From: Streptacidiphilus sp. ASG 303
GTDB lineage: Bacteria; Actinomycetota; Actinomycetes; Streptomycetales; Streptomycetaceae
Assembly (NCBI RefSeq): GCF_020991365.1
Contig: NZ_JAJLRA010000007.1
Coordinates: forward strand, 62,001 to 126,000
Length of the DNA stretch: 64,000 nucleotides
Reading direction: 5' to 3'
The notes below the pieces were generated by a model. The model was not told the origin of the DNA. It searched no databases and saw nothing but the letters and a program-made list of their open reading frames with translations. Shown in pieces: positions 1 to 9,169 of the stretch; positions within the stretch are counted from its first letter, which is position 1, and each line of letters begins with the position of its first letter. The position numbers and the translations under genes are program-made.

Positions 1-1383
1 AACGAGGCCCGCCGCGCGGCGGTGGAGGCCGCCGTCGAGCAGGCCCGGCTCCGCCGCGGCGTCTCCGCGGTCTTCCTCAACATCGCCCGGCGCAGCCAGG
101 CGCTGGTGCACCGCCAGCTCAAGCTGGTCGACGCCCTGGAGCGCCGCACCACCGACCCGGACGAGCTGGAGGCCCTCTTCCGCATCGACCACCTCACCAC
201 CCGCATGCGCCGCCACGCCGAGAACCTGATCATCCTCTCCGGCGCGACGCCCGGCCGGATGTGGCGCCGGCCGGTCCCCCTGGTGGACGTGGTCGCCGCG
301 GCCGCCGGCGAGGTGGAGGACTACGCCCGCGTCGTGGTGCCGTCGATGGCCCCCGCGGCCGTCGTCGGGGAGGCCGTCGCCGACGTCGTCCACCTGCTGG
401 CCGAGCTGGTGGAGAACGCGACCGCCTTCTCGCCCCCGGACACCCAGGTCACCCTGCGGACGGGATCGGTGGCCCACGGGTTCGTCCTGGAGATCGACGA
501 CCGCGGTCTCGGCATGGACGCCCGGGAGATGGCCGAGGCCAACCGCGCGCTCGCCCGGCCCGACGCCGACGTCGACCTCACCCGCACCGAGCGACTGGGC
601 CTCTTCGTGGTGGGCCGCCTCGCCGGCCGCCACGGCATCGAGGTCACGCTCTGCCGCTCGCCGTACGGGGGGACCACGGCCGTGGTCTTCCTGCCGAAGG
701 CCGTCCTGGCGGACCCCGCCGACCCCGCCGGCCCGGACGACCCGGCCGCCGCGCCCGTCCCCGCGGACACCGCCGGCCCGGTCCCGGCCGGGGCGGGCGC
801 CGGCCTGGCCGCGGTGCCGTCCCGGCCCCGCCCGGACGCGCTCCGCCCCCTGGCGGCCGCGGGGGCGCCCGCCGGGGCCGCACCCGCACCGGCCGCCCGG
901 CCGGTCCGCGCCCTGGCGGCGGTCCCCGCCGTCCCCGCCCGCGCCCCCGGTGCGGCGGAGGAGCCCGCCGCCGCGGAGGCCCCGGCGACGGCACTGCCCC
1001 GGCGCGTCCGGGAGGGCGCCGCCCCGGCCGGCCGCCCCGGCGCGGCCCCGCACCCCGACCCCGACCCTGGGCCGGAACCGGACCTGGTCCCGGCCGGCAC
1101 CGCAGACGCCCCCGCCCGCACCCCCGCCCCCGCCCCCGCCGCGGGACTGCCCCGCCGGGTGCGGCAGGCCAACCTCGCCCCCGGGCTGCGCGAGGAGCCC
1201 GCCCGACCGTCCCCCCGCAGTTCCGCCGGGACCGCGACCCCGGAGCAGGTGCGCGCCGTCTTCGGCGCCTTCCAGCACGGACTGGCCCTCGCCCGCGCCG
1301 ACGACGCCCCGCCGCGCCCCGGCGCGACCGGCGCCCCCGGCACGGCCGCAGCCGACGCCACCGCCGAGGAGGACCACAGATGA
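1..1383 (+). CDS. cvnA: Conservon histidine-kinase-like ATPase, C-terminal part (5' end outside window)
   Basis: The reading frame is already open at base 1, so the N-terminal sensor part lies to the left. The visible part begins with an alpha-helical dimerisation-like stretch with LVHRQLKLVDALERR and DHLTTRMRRHAENL. An HATPase_c fold follows: LAELVENATAFSPPD is the N box, EIDDRGLGMD the G1 box, and GLFVVGRLAGRHGI the G2 region. From about residue 245 onward the protein is a long Pro/Ala-rich tail ending in a short charged segment. In conservons such a kinase-like protein acts at the membrane with roadblock, DUF742 and Ras-like GTPase partners. Its stop overlaps the next start as ATGA, so the operon is translationally coupled. 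The family call is strong; the conservon number and signal are unknown. Confidence 0.85.
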   Translation, partial: NEARRAAVEAAVEQARLRRGVSAVFLNIARRSQALVHRQLKLVDALERRTTDPDELEALFRIDHLTTRMRRHAENLIILSGATPGRMWRRPVPLVDVVAAAAGEVEDYARVVVPSMAPAAVVGEAVADVVHLLAELVENATAFSPPDTQVTLRTGSVAHGFVLEIDDRGLGMDAREMAEANRALARPDADVDLTRTERLGLFVVGRLAGRHGIEVTLCRSPYGGTTAVVFLPKAVLADPADPAGPDDPAAAPVPADTAGPVPAGAGAGLAAVPSRPRPDALRPLAAAGAPAGAAPAPAARPVRALAAVPAVPARAPGAAEEPAAAEAPATALPRRVREGAAPAGRPGAAPHPDPDPGPEPDLVPAGTADAPARTPAPAPAAGLPRRVRQANLAPGLREEPARPSPRSSAGTATPEQVRAVFGAFQHGLALARADDAPPRPGATGAPGTAAADATAEEDHR

Positions 1384-1808
1384 GCGCAGCACGCCCCGAC
1401 CGCGGCCTCGACTGGCTGCTGGAGGACCTGGTCACCCGGACGGGCGCCGTCCGCCAGGCCGTCCTGCTCTCCGCCGACGGCCTCGCCACGGCGGCGTCCA
1501 CGGGCCTCGCCCAGGACGACGTGGAGCACCTCGCGGCCCTCTGCGCCGGCTTCCACAGCCTGGCCAAGGGCGTCGGCACCCAGTTCGAGGCGGGCGCCGT
1601 CCGGCAGACCATGGTGGTGCTCGACGACGCGTACCTCTTCGTCGTCCCGGCGGGGAACGGCAGCTGCCTCGCCGTCCTCGCCGACCCGGGCGCCGACGTG
1701 GGCCAGCTCGCCTACGAGACGGCGCTCCTGGTCAAGCGGACCGGCCAGCACCTGCAGACCCCGGCGCGGGCCGCCTCCGCCGGGGCGGCCGCCGAACGGA
1801 CGCCGTGA
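1380..1808 (+). CDS. cvnB: Roadblock/LC7 domain protein of conservon (CvnB-like)
   Basis: This 142-residue protein has one roadblock/LC7 domain. DWLLEDLVTRTGAVRQAVLL is followed by SADGLATAAS, the helix around EHLAALCAGFHSLAKG, and the closing strands MVVLDDAYLFVVPAG and SCLAVLADPGADVGQLAYE. Roadblock proteins of this size accompany the kinase-like ATPase and GTPase in actinobacterial conservons and probably modulate the GTPase, in the manner of MglB. The gene starts inside the stop of the upstream gene and overlaps the next start as GTGA. The C-terminal 20 residues are low-complexity Ala-rich. The family is confident; the exact role is inferred. Confidence 0.88.
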   Translation: MSAARPDRGLDWLLEDLVTRTGAVRQAVLLSADGLATAASTGLAQDDVEHLAALCAGFHSLAKGVGTQFEAGAVRQTMVVLDDAYLFVVPAGNGSCLAVLADPGADVGQLAYETALLVKRTGQHLQTPARAASAGAAAERTP

Positions 1809-2197
1809 CCGCGGCCCGCGGCGCCGACGGGCCCGGCGCGCACTGGTTCGAGGAGGAGGCGGGGCCGCTGGTCCGCCCCTACACCTTCACCCGGGGCCGC
1901 ACCCGGCCGGCCCGCGAGCACGAGCTGGAGCTGATGTCCGTCGTCACGCCGGTCCCCGGCGCCGCGGCGCCGGTGCTGGACCACGCCCGCAGCTCGCTGC
2001 TCCGCCTGCTCGGCGGCACGCCGCGCCCGGTCGCCGAGCTGGCGGCCGACGCGGACCTCCCGCTGGGGGTGGTCCGGGTGCTGCTCGGCGACCTGCTGGA
2101 CGCGGGCCTCGTCCGGGTGGCCCCGCCGCCGCCGCGGACCGGCCGCCCGGACGCGGCGCTGCTGCGCGAGGTGGTCGAGGGCCTGCGCCGCCTCTGA
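1805..2197 (+). CDS. cvnC: DUF742 conservon protein (CvnC-like)
   Basis: The GTG start overlaps the roadblock gene stop and gives a 130-residue product. The signature LVRPYTFTRGRT near residues 20-31 identifies DUF742. The rest is a winged-helix-like region (RSSLLRLLGGTPRPVAELAADADLPLGVVRVLLGDLLDAGLV) ending in a basic tail. DUF742 proteins normally sit between the roadblock and the GTPase genes of a conservon. Here the next gene is pgi on the far side of 354 bases, so the expected CvnD GTPase is missing from this locus. Whether the GTPase is supplied in trans cannot be seen. Confidence 0.88.
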   Translation: MTAARGADGPGAHWFEEEAGPLVRPYTFTRGRTRPAREHELELMSVVTPVPGAAAPVLDHARSSLLRLLGGTPRPVAELAADADLPLGVVRVLLGDLLDAGLVRVAPPPPRTGRPDAALLREVVEGLRRL

Positions 2198-2551
2198 CCC
2201 GGCGGCGCCCGCCCCCGGCCGTCCGCCGGTCCCGGCCGCCTGCCCACGGCCGCTCCCACGCGCCCGCCCGCCCCGCACCCGCACCCGGATGTCAGCCGCC
2301 GTCGAGGTTCCCGCAAACCGCCCGGGGAGCCGGACGGTGTACGAAGGGGGGCCGCGCGTCGCCGGTTCGGCCGCGCGCGGCCGGGCAGGCGGTCCGGGAG
2401 GGATCGGGATCGATTAGTTTGTCTTCTGATGTCAGCAGGCCGACCGGGCTGACCAGGGACGACGGCGTCGCTGGCCCGCACACCACGGGCCTGCGCCCCC
2501 GCTCCGGCCCGCCCCTGCGCGGTAGAGCCGATGACGAGGAGAAGTGGACGG
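2198..2551. other. Gene-free stretch between the conservon and pgi, with pgi promoter-like island
   Basis: There is no convincing coding sequence and no remnant of a conservon GTPase gene here. The first part is GC-rich and unstructured apart from short imperfect inverted repeats. The striking part is 2402-2431, an AT-rich island (GATCGATTAGTTTGTC inside it) in otherwise extremely GC-rich DNA. It lies about 120 bases before the pgi start and is the likeliest promoter position for pgi. I cannot assign -35 and -10 boxes reliably. Confidence 0.45.
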
Positions 2552-4210
2552 ATGTCCGAGAAGAACACGTACGGCGGCACCCGGCTCGACCGGACGCCCG
2601 AGTGGGCCGCCCTGGCGAAGCACCGCGAGGAGCTGGGGGACGCACACCTGCGCCGCCTCTTCGCGGACGACCCCGGGCGCGCCGAGCGGTACACGGTGCA
2701 GGTCGGCGACCTGCACCTGGACTACTCCAAGCACCTGGTGACCGACGAGACCCTGGAGCTGCTGCGCGCGCTGGCCCGGGCCCGCGGGGTCGCGGAGCTG
2801 CGGGACGCGATGTTCCGCGGCGAGCGCATCAACACCACCGAGGACCGCGCCGTGCTCCACACCGCGCTGCGCGCCCCGCGCGACGCCGTGGTGGAGGTCG
2901 ACGGCGAGAACGTCGTCCCCGCCGTCCACGAGGTGCTGGACCGGATGTCCTCCTTCGCCGACGCCGTGCGCGGCGGCATGTGGGTCGGCCACACCGGACG
3001 GCGCATCAGGAACGTCGTCAACATCGGCATCGGGGGCTCCGACCTCGGCCCGGCCATGGCCTACGAGGTGCTGCGCCCCTTCACCGACCGCTCCCTGACG
3101 TTCCGCTTCGTCTCGAACGTGGACGGCGCCGACCTCCACGAGGCGGTCCGCGACCTCGACCCGGAGGAGACCCTCTTCATCGTCTCCTCCAAGACCTTCA
3201 CCACCATCGAGACCATCACCAACGCCACCGCCGCCCGGCAGTGGCTGCTGGACGGCCTCGGCGGCGACGGCAGCGCGGTGGCCATGCACTTCGTGGCGGT
3301 CTCCACCAACGCCGACGAGGTGGCGAGGTTCGGCATCGACACCACCAACATGTTCGGGTTCTGGGACTGGGTGGGCGGCCGCTACTCCTACGACTCCGCC
3401 ATCGGCCTCTCGCTGATGATCGCGATCGGCCCGGAGCGCTTCCGCGAGATGCTCGACGGCTTCCACCTGGTCGACGAGCACTTCCGCACCGCGCCGCCCG
3501 AGGCCAACGCCCCGCTGCTCATGGGCCTGCTCGGCGTCTGGTACGGGCAGTTCTTCGACGCGCAGTCGCACGCCGTGCTGCCGTACAGCCACTACCTCTC
3601 CCGCTTCACCGCCTACCTCCAGCAGCTGGACATGGAGTCCAACGGCAAGTCGGTGGACCGCGACGGCGAGCCGGTGGCGTGGCAGACCGGCCCGGTGGTC
3701 TGGGGCACGCCCGGCACCAACGGCCAGCACGCGTACTACCAGCTGCTCCACCAGGGCACCAAAATGATTCCGGTGGACTTCGTCGGCTTCGCCCGCCCCG
3801 TCGCCGAGCTCGGCTCCCTGGGCGGCCAGCACGACCTGCTGATGGCCAACCTCTTCGCCCAGGGCCAGGCCCTGGCGTTCGGGAGGACCGCGGAGGAGGT
3901 CGCCGCCGAGGGCGTGCCCGCCGAGCAGGTCCCGCACCGCACCTTCCGCGGCAACCACCCCTCGACCACGGTCCTGGCCGCGGAGCTCAGCCCGTCGGTG
4001 CTGGGCCAGCTGGTCGCGCTCTACGAGCACAAGGTGTTCGTCCAGGGCGCGGTCTGGGGCATCGACTCCTTCGACCAGTGGGGCGTGGAGCTGGGCAAGG
4101 TGCTCGCCAAGCGCGTCGAGCCCGCCCTGACCGAGGGCGCCGAGGTGCCCGGCCTGGACGCCTCCACCGCGGCCCTCGTCGCCCGCTACCGGTCCCTGCG
4201 CGGCCGCTGA
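2552..4210 (+). CDS. pgi: Glucose-6-phosphate isomerase
   Basis: This 552-residue cytosolic enzyme interconverts glucose 6-phosphate and fructose 6-phosphate, linking glycolysis to the adjacent pentose phosphate genes. Family landmarks are [67 protein letters not shown] (signature 1 region) and [14 protein letters not shown] near the C-terminus (signature 2). The length matches full-length bacterial enzymes. I chose the ATG at 2552 because GAGGAGAAG ends about 8 bases upstream; the ATG at 2531 lies within or before this ribosome site. A strong hairpin follows the stop. The call is very secure. Confidence 0.97.
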   Translation: MSEKNTYGGTRLDRTPEWAALAKHREELGDAHLRRLFADDPGRAERYTVQVGDLHLDYSKHLVTDETLELLRALARARGVAELRDAMFRGERINTTEDRAVLHTALRAPRDAVVEVDGENVVPAVHEVLDRMSSFADAVRGGMWVGHTGRRIRNVVNIGIGGSDLGPAMAYEVLRPFTDRSLTFRFVSNVDGADLHEAVRDLDPEETLFIVSSKTFTTIETITNATAARQWLLDGLGGDGSAVAMHFVAVSTNADEVARFGIDTTNMFGFWDWVGGRYSYDSAIGLSLMIAIGPERFREMLDGFHLVDEHFRTAPPEANAPLLMGLLGVWYGQFFDAQSHAVLPYSHYLSRFTAYLQQLDMESNGKSVDRDGEPVAWQTGPVVWGTPGTNGQHAYYQLLHQGTKMIPVDFVGFARPVAELGSLGGQHDLLMANLFAQGQALAFGRTAEEVAAEGVPAEQVPHRTFRGNHPSTTVLAAELSPSVLGQLVALYEHKVFVQGAVWGIDSFDQWGVELGKVLAKRVEPALTEGAEVPGLDASTAALVARYRSLRGR

Positions 4211-4216
4211 CGGACC

Positions 4217-4247
4217 GCCACCGCCCCTCCTCGGGAGGGGCGGTGGC
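4217..4247 (+). terminator. Strong hairpin after pgi
   Basis: A perfect 14-bp stem (GCCACCGCCCCTCC at 4217-4230 against its complement at 4234-4247) with a TCG loop begins 6 bases after the pgi stop. It has no U-tract, as is usual in Streptomyces terminators. Confidence 0.85.
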
Positions 4248-4250
4248 ACA

Positions 4251-4312
4251 CCGGCGGGAGAGCCCCGGGAGGGAACCCCCGGGAGGCAACCGCCGGGAGA
4301 GCCCCCGGGAGG
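4251..4312. repeat. Short imperfect tandem repeat around CCGGGAGR
   Basis: Five consecutive units of about 12-16 bases share CGGGAG followed by a short purine stretch and CCCC (units near 4254, 4266, 4279, 4293 and 4306). The block lies between two convergent terminator hairpins and is non-coding. Confidence 0.5.
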
Positions 4313-4316
4313 ACGG

Positions 4317-4356
4317 ACGGCCCCGGACCCCGCCTCGCGGCGCGGTCCGGGGCCGT
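4317..4356 (-). terminator. Hairpin after the pgl-opcA-zwf operon
   Basis: The inverted repeat ACGGCCCCGGACC (4317-4329) pairs with 4344-4356: 13 bp and a 14-base loop that can pair further. It lies just past the stop of pgl on the minus strand and probably terminates the leftward operon. Confidence 0.75.
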
Positions 4357-4385
4357 TCCCCGTGCGGTCCCCGAGGGGGCGTCCC

Positions 4386-5165
4386 TCAGGCCGGCGGGTA
4401 GAGGTCCGCCGGGATGGCCGAGGCCGCGGCGCGGTCCAGCAGCCACAGGGTGCGGTTCGTCCCGTACGCGCCGGAGGCCGGGGCCTGCACCTCGCCCGGG
4501 CCGGACAGGGCCAGCGCCACCGCGTCGGCCTTGTCCTCGCCCGCGGCCAGCACCCACACCTCGTGCGCGGCGCGGATCGCGGGCAGGGTGAGCGAGACCC
4601 GGGTCGGCGGCGGCTTGGGCGAGCCGTGCACGCCCACCACCGTCCGGCCGGTCTCCCGCACCCCGGGGTGCTCGGGGAAGAGCGACGCCACGTGGGTGTC
4701 CGGCCCCATCCCCAGCAGCAGCACGTCGAACGACGGCACCCCGGCGTGGTCCTCCGGTCCGGCGGCCTTCGCGAGGTCCGCGGCGTACTGCTCCGCGGCG
4801 GCCTCGACGTCGTCCCCGGCCTGGCCGTCGGAGGCGGGCATGGCGTGCACCCGCTCCGGGTCCAGCGGCACCCGGTCCAGCAGCGCCTCCCGGGCCTGGA
4901 CGACGTTGCGCTCCGGGTCGCCCTCGGGCAGGAACCGCTCGTCGCCCCACCACAGGTCCAGCCGCGACCAGTCCACCGCGTCGCGCGCCGGGGAGGCGGC
5001 GATCGCGGCGAGCAGGGCGTTGCCGTTCCGGCCGCCCGTCAGCACCACCGAGGCGGTGCCGCGGGCGGCCTGCACGTCCACGATCCGGGTGATCAGCCGG
5101 GCCGCGGCGGCCTCGGCCATCAGCTCCTTGTCGCGGTGCACCACGAGCTGCGGCGGGAGGGTCAC
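4386..5165 (-). CDS. pgl: 6-phosphogluconolactonase
   Basis: This 259-residue enzyme hydrolyses 6-phosphogluconolactone, the second step of the oxidative pentose phosphate pathway. SVVLTGGRNGNALLAAI carries the family's phosphate-binding loop. DLWWGDERFLPEGDPERN is the second conserved block, FDVLLLGMGPDTHVASLFPE the third, and RVSLTLPAI a further signature. The Gly-rich loop reads TGGRNG where TGGxTP is the common form. The GTG start overlaps the opcA stop as GTGA, so it is coupled to opcA and zwf. A terminator hairpin follows on the minus strand. The call is secure. Confidence 0.95.
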   Translation of the reverse strand: MTLPPQLVVHRDKELMAEAAAARLITRIVDVQAARGTASVVLTGGRNGNALLAAIAASPARDAVDWSRLDLWWGDERFLPEGDPERNVVQAREALLDRVPLDPERVHAMPASDGQAGDDVEAAAEQYAADLAKAAGPEDHAGVPSFDVLLLGMGPDTHVASLFPEHPGVRETGRTVVGVHGSPKPPPTRVSLTLPAIRAAHEVWVLAAGEDKADAVALALSGPGEVQAPASGAYGTNRTLWLLDRAAASAIPADLYPPA

Positions 5166-6325
5166 GACCCGCCCTGCTTCCCGGAGCCGGAGCCGGAGCC
5201 GTCCGGCCTGTCCGAGCGCGTGGTGCGCTTCGCGGAGGCCGTCCTCCTGGCCGGGGTGGAGACCTTCGCCGTCACCCGGGAGCGGGACGCGGCCTTGGCG
5301 ACGGTGGTGGCCGCCTTCGGCTTCGCCGCCTTCTCCTTGCCCTCGGAGGCGTCCCCGGAGGACCCGTCCTTCCCCCCGGCGGCCCGCTCGCTCTCGCCGG
5401 GCGCCAGCAGCGTCGCCACGCCGGTGCGGACCGCGGAGGCGTAGATGTCGTCCGGGTCGAGCCGGCGCAGCTCCTCGGCGATCAGCTCGGCGGTCTCCCG
5501 CCGCTTGAGCGCCACCTGGCGGTTCGGCTGGTCGGGCATGGAGAGCGTCGCCATCAGGCCGTCGCCGCGGTCGAGGACCACGTCGCCGCCGTCGGTGCGC
5601 AGCCGCACCGCGGTGAGGCCGGGGCCGTTGCTGACCACCCGCTCCACCGGGATCTTCAGCCGGCTGGCGAGCCACATCCCGAGCAGCTCGACGCTCGGGT
5701 TGTAGGACTCGCCCTCGACGACGGCCGAGGTGACCCAGGCCCGCCGCTGGTCCATGGCGGCCGCGAGCATGCTGCGCCAGGGCGTGATGCGGGTCCAGGC
5801 CAGGTCGGTGTCGCCGGGGGCGTAGTGGGCGGCCCGCACGTCGAGGGCCTCCACCGGGGACTCCGCGGTGAGGGCGTCGGTGATCCGCCGCTGGGCGAGC
5901 GCGCCCAGCGGGTCGGCCGCCGGGTTCTCCGGGGAGTTCTCCGGCCACCAGACCACCACGGGGGCGTCCGGCAGCAGCAGCGGCAGCACGACGGACTGGG
6001 CGTGGTTGGCCAGCTCGCCGTGGAGGCGCAGCAGGACGGTCTCGCCGGTGCCCGCGTCGGAGCCGACCCGGATCTCGGCGTCGAGCCGGGTCTCGGCGCG
6101 GGCCCGCGGCGAGCGGCCGGGGCGCTTGATGACCGCGAGGATCCGGGAGGGGTGCTCGCGGGAGGCGTCGCCGGCCGCCTTGAGGGCGTCGTAGGCGCTG
6201 CCCTCGTCGGTGACGACGACGAGGGTGAGGACCATGCCGATGGCGGCGGTGCCGATGGAGCGGCGGGCCTCCGTCAGGGCGCTGTTGATCTTGCTGGACG
6301 TGGTGTCCGTCAGGTCGGTCTTCAT
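5162..6325 (-). CDS. opcA: Glucose-6-phosphate dehydrogenase assembly protein OpcA
   Basis: OpcA-family proteins associate with and activate glucose-6-phosphate dehydrogenase. Landmarks are the N-terminal MKTDLTDTTSSKIN, MVLTLVVVTDE, HPSRILAVI, VVLPLLLPDAPVVVWWPE and the LKIPVERVVSNG region. The gene sits between zwf and pgl with 4-base overlaps on both sides, as expected for a partner of the zwf product. The 387-residue protein ends in a tail of about 75 residues rich in Lys, Arg, Ala and Ser (KEKAAKPKAATTVAKAASRS region), which extends beyond the conserved domain and looks like a disordered basic tail. The family call is secure; the role of the tail is unknown. Confidence 0.93.
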   Translation of the reverse strand: MKTDLTDTTSSKINSALTEARRSIGTAAIGMVLTLVVVTDEGSAYDALKAAGDASREHPSRILAVIKRPGRSPRARAETRLDAEIRVGSDAGTGETVLLRLHGELANHAQSVVLPLLLPDAPVVVWWPENSPENPAADPLGALAQRRITDALTAESPVEALDVRAAHYAPGDTDLAWTRITPWRSMLAAAMDQRRAWVTSAVVEGESYNPSVELLGMWLASRLKIPVERVVSNGPGLTAVRLRTDGGDVVLDRGDGLMATLSMPDQPNRQVALKRRETAELIAEELRRLDPDDIYASAVRTGVATLLAPGESERAAGGKDGSSGDASEGKEKAAKPKAATTVAKAASRSRVTAKVSTPARRTASAKRTTRSDRPDGSGSGSGKQGGS

Positions 6326-7869
6326 GGCCGGCGCCAGCTCCTGCCGTCTCGTGCGAGCATCTGGTCCGCCTCGGCCGGCCCCCAGGTGCCGGCCGCGTAC
6401 TCGGCCGGCCTGCCGTGCTTCTCCCAGTACTCCTCGATCGGGTCGAGGATCTTCCAGGAGAGCTCGACCTCCTGGTGGCGGGGGAAGAGGTTGGCGTCGC
6501 CGAGCAGCACGTCCAGGATCAGCCGCTCGTACGCCTCGGGGCTGGACTCGGTGAAGGACTCGCCGTAGGCGAAGTCCATGGTGACGTCGCGGACCTCCAT
6601 CGCGGTGCCCGGCACCTTGGAGCCGAACCGCACCGTGACGCCCTCGTCCGGCTGCACCCGGATGACCAGGGCGTTCTCGCCCAGCTCCTCCGTGGCGTAG
6701 GAGTCGAACGGCAGGTAGGGGGCGCGTTGGAAGACCACCGCGATCTCGGTGACGCGGCGGCCCAGCCGCTTGCCGGTCCGCAGGTAGAAGGGGACCCCGG
6801 CCCAGCGCCGGGTGTTGACCTCCAGCTTGACCGCGGCGTAGGTGTCGGTCTTGGACGAGGGGTCGATGCCGTCCTCCTCCAGGTACCCGATCACCTCCTC
6901 GCCGCCCTGCCAGCCGTGCGTGTACTGGCCGCGCACGGTGTGCTTGCCCAGGTCCTCGGGGAGCCTGACCGCGCCCAGGACCTTGATCTTCTCCGCCACC
7001 AGGGCGTCGGCCTCGAAGGAGGCCGGCTCCTCGATGGCGGTGAGGGCGAGCAGCTGCAGCAGGTGGTTCTGGATGACGTCGCGGGCGGAGCCGATGCCGT
7101 CGTAGTACCCGGCGCGGCCGCCGATGCCGATGTCCTCCGCCATGGTGATCTGCACGTGGTCGACGTACGACCGGTTCCAGATCGGCTCGAACATCGTGTT
7201 GGCGAAGCGCAGCGCCAGGATGTTCTGGACCGTCTCCTTGCCCAGGTAGTGGTCGATCCGGAAGACCTCGTGCGGCGGGAAGACCTCGTGGACGACCTTG
7301 TTCAGCTCCTGGGCGGAGGCGAGGTCGTGGCCGAACGGCTTCTCGATGACCGCGCGGCGCCAGGAGCCCTCCGGCGGGTCGGCCAGCCCGTGCTTCTTGA
7401 GCTGCTCGACGACCTTGGGGAAGAACTTCGGCGGCACGGACAGGTAGAAGGCGAAGTTGCCGCCCGTGCCCTGCGCCTTGTCCAGGTCCTCGATGGTGGA
7501 GCGCAGCGTGTCGAACGCCTCGTCGTCGTCGAACTCGCCGGGCACGAACCGCATGCCCTTGGCCAGCTGCTGCCAGACCTCCTCGCGGAAGGGGGTGCGG
7601 GCGTGCTCCTTCACGGCGTCGTGGACGACCTGCGCGAAGTCCTCGTCCGCCCAGTCGCGGCGGGCGAAGCCGACCAGGGAGAAGCCCGGGGGCAGCAGCC
7701 CCCGGTTCGCCAGGTCGTAGACCGCGGGCATGAGCTTCTTGCGCGACAGGTCGCCGGTGACGCCGAAGATGACCAGACCGGACGGGCCCGCGATGCGGGG
7801 GAGCCGCCGGTCCGCGGGGTCCCGCAGCGGGTTGCGCTGCGGGAGCCCGGCTGAATCTGACTTGCTCAC
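6322..7869 (-). CDS. zwf: Glucose-6-phosphate 1-dehydrogenase
   Basis: This 515-residue enzyme oxidises glucose 6-phosphate with NADP and opens the pentose phosphate pathway. The dinucleotide-binding start is LVIFGVTGDLSRKKLMP near residue 32, and the active-site signature FRIDHYLGKETVQN holds the substrate-binding HYLGK. The C-terminal domain has the usual VRFGSKVPGTAMEVRDVTMD and EAYERLILDVLLGD blocks. The start is GTG at 7869. A short GGGG/CCCC inverted repeat lies immediately upstream in the leader. The stop overlaps the opcA start as ATGA. The tal gene lies 42 bases upstream and is probably in the same transcript. Confidence 0.97.
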   Translation of the reverse strand: MSKSDSAGLPQRNPLRDPADRRLPRIAGPSGLVIFGVTGDLSRKKLMPAVYDLANRGLLPPGFSLVGFARRDWADEDFAQVVHDAVKEHARTPFREEVWQQLAKGMRFVPGEFDDDEAFDTLRSTIEDLDKAQGTGGNFAFYLSVPPKFFPKVVEQLKKHGLADPPEGSWRRAVIEKPFGHDLASAQELNKVVHEVFPPHEVFRIDHYLGKETVQNILALRFANTMFEPIWNRSYVDHVQITMAEDIGIGGRAGYYDGIGSARDVIQNHLLQLLALTAIEEPASFEADALVAEKIKVLGAVRLPEDLGKHTVRGQYTHGWQGGEEVIGYLEEDGIDPSSKTDTYAAVKLEVNTRRWAGVPFYLRTGKRLGRRVTEIAVVFQRAPYLPFDSYATEELGENALVIRVQPDEGVTVRFGSKVPGTAMEVRDVTMDFAYGESFTESSPEAYERLILDVLLGDANLFPRHQEVELSWKILDPIEEYWEKHGRPAEYAAGTWGPAEADQMLARDGRSWRRP

Positions 7870-7911
7870 TTGGGGTTGCCCCGTTTCGTCAGACGGCTGT
7901 GGGGACCGGGG

Positions 7912-9033
7912 TCACTTGCCGGACTTCTTCGCGAAGTCCTCGAGCGCGGCGGTGATGGTGTCCAGGAGCTCGTTCCAGGACGCCTCGAACTTCTCGACGC
8001 CCTCGTCCTCGAGCACCTGCACGACGTCGTCGTAGTCCACGCCGGCCGCCGCGATGGCGTCCATGTCGGCCTTGGCCTGCGCGTAGGCGCCGGTGACGGT
8101 GTCACCGGTGACCTTCCCGTGGTCGCCGGTCGCGTCCAGGGTGGCCTGCGGCATGGTGTTGACGGTGCCGGGGGCGACCAGCTCGGTGACGTACAGGGTG
8201 TCCGGCAGCGCCGGGTCCTTCACGCCGGTGGACGCCCACAGCGGGCGCTGCGGCTTGGCGCCGGCGGCCTCCAGGGCCTTCCAGCGCTCGGAGCCGAACA
8301 CCTCCTCGTACGCCTGGTAGGCGAGGCGGGCGTTGGCGATCGCGGCCTTGGAGCGCAGCTGCTTCGCCTCGCCGCCGATCTTGTCCAGCCGCTTGTCGAT
8401 CTCGGTGTCGACGCGGGAGACGAAGAACGACGCCACCGACTCGATGGTGGAGAGGTCGTGGCCGTTCGCCTTCGCCTTCTCCAGGCCGGCGAGGAAGGCG
8501 TCCATGACGGCCCGGTAGCGCTCCAGGGAGAAGATCAGCGTGACGTTGACGCTGATCCCCTGGCCCAGGGTCTCCGTGATGGCGGGCAGGCCGGCCCTGG
8601 TGGCGGGGATCTTGATGAAGACGTTGGGGCGGTCCACCAGCCACCACAGCTGGCGGGCCTCGGCCAGGGTGGCGTCGGCGCGGTGCGCCAGGCGCGGGTC
8701 CACCTCGATGGAGACGCGGCCGTCGCGGCCGTTGCTGGCGTCGTACACCGGGCGCAGCACGTCGGCGGCCTCGCGGACGTCCGCCGTCGTGATCATGCGG
8801 ACGGCCTCCTCCGTGGTGACGCCGCGCACCGCGAGGTCGCGGAGCTGCTCGTCGTAGGAGTCGTCCTTGCCGCCGATGGCCTTCTGGAAGATCGTCGGGT
8901 TGGTGGTGACGCCCACCACGTGCTTGTCGCGCACCAGCTCGGCCAGGTTGCCCGTCCTCAGCCGGGTGCGGCTGAGGTCGTCCAGCCAGATGGCCACGCC
9001 TTCGTCGCTGAGGCGCTTGAGTGCGTCCGTCAT
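7912..9033 (-). CDS. tal: Transaldolase
   Basis: This 373-residue enzyme transfers a dihydroxyacetone unit between sugar phosphates in the non-oxidative pentose phosphate pathway. [13 protein letters not shown] is the N-terminal transaldolase signature, and [16 protein letters not shown] carries the Schiff-base lysine. [12 protein letters not shown] and [11 protein letters not shown] are typical of the longer actinobacterial form. The ATG at 9033 is preceded by an unusual leader of GAAGA-like repeats that also supplies the ribosome-binding purines. It lies between tkt and zwf in the same direction. Confidence 0.96.
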   Translation of the reverse strand: MTDALKRLSDEGVAIWLDDLSRTRLRTGNLAELVRDKHVVGVTTNPTIFQKAIGGKDDSYDEQLRDLAVRGVTTEEAVRMITTADVREAADVLRPVYDASNGRDGRVSIEVDPRLAHRADATLAEARQLWWLVDRPNVFIKIPATRAGLPAITETLGQGISVNVTLIFSLERYRAVMDAFLAGLEKAKANGHDLSTIESVASFFVSRVDTEIDKRLDKIGGEAKQLRSKAAIANARLAYQAYEEVFGSERWKALEAAGAKPQRPLWASTGVKDPALPDTLYVTELVAPGTVNTMPQATLDATGDHGKVTGDTVTGAYAQAKADMDAIAAAGVDYDDVVQVLEDEGVEKFEASWNELLDTITAALEDFAKKSGK

Positions 9034-9169
9034 GGTCTGCTTCTTCTTCCTCTTCGTCTTCGTCGGTCTTCGTCGGCGGCGGCCCCGGCGGAGGGTGGTC
9101 CCGCCGGGGCCGGGGGGCGGGGCCGCGCGTCCCGAGTGCGGTCGGTACGCGGCCCGCGCCCCCGCGGGT

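Noticed and set aside
2531-2551. Earlier ATG (2531) as start of pgi
   Set aside because: The ribosome site GAGGAGAAG lies just downstream of this ATG and is well placed for the ATG at 2552.
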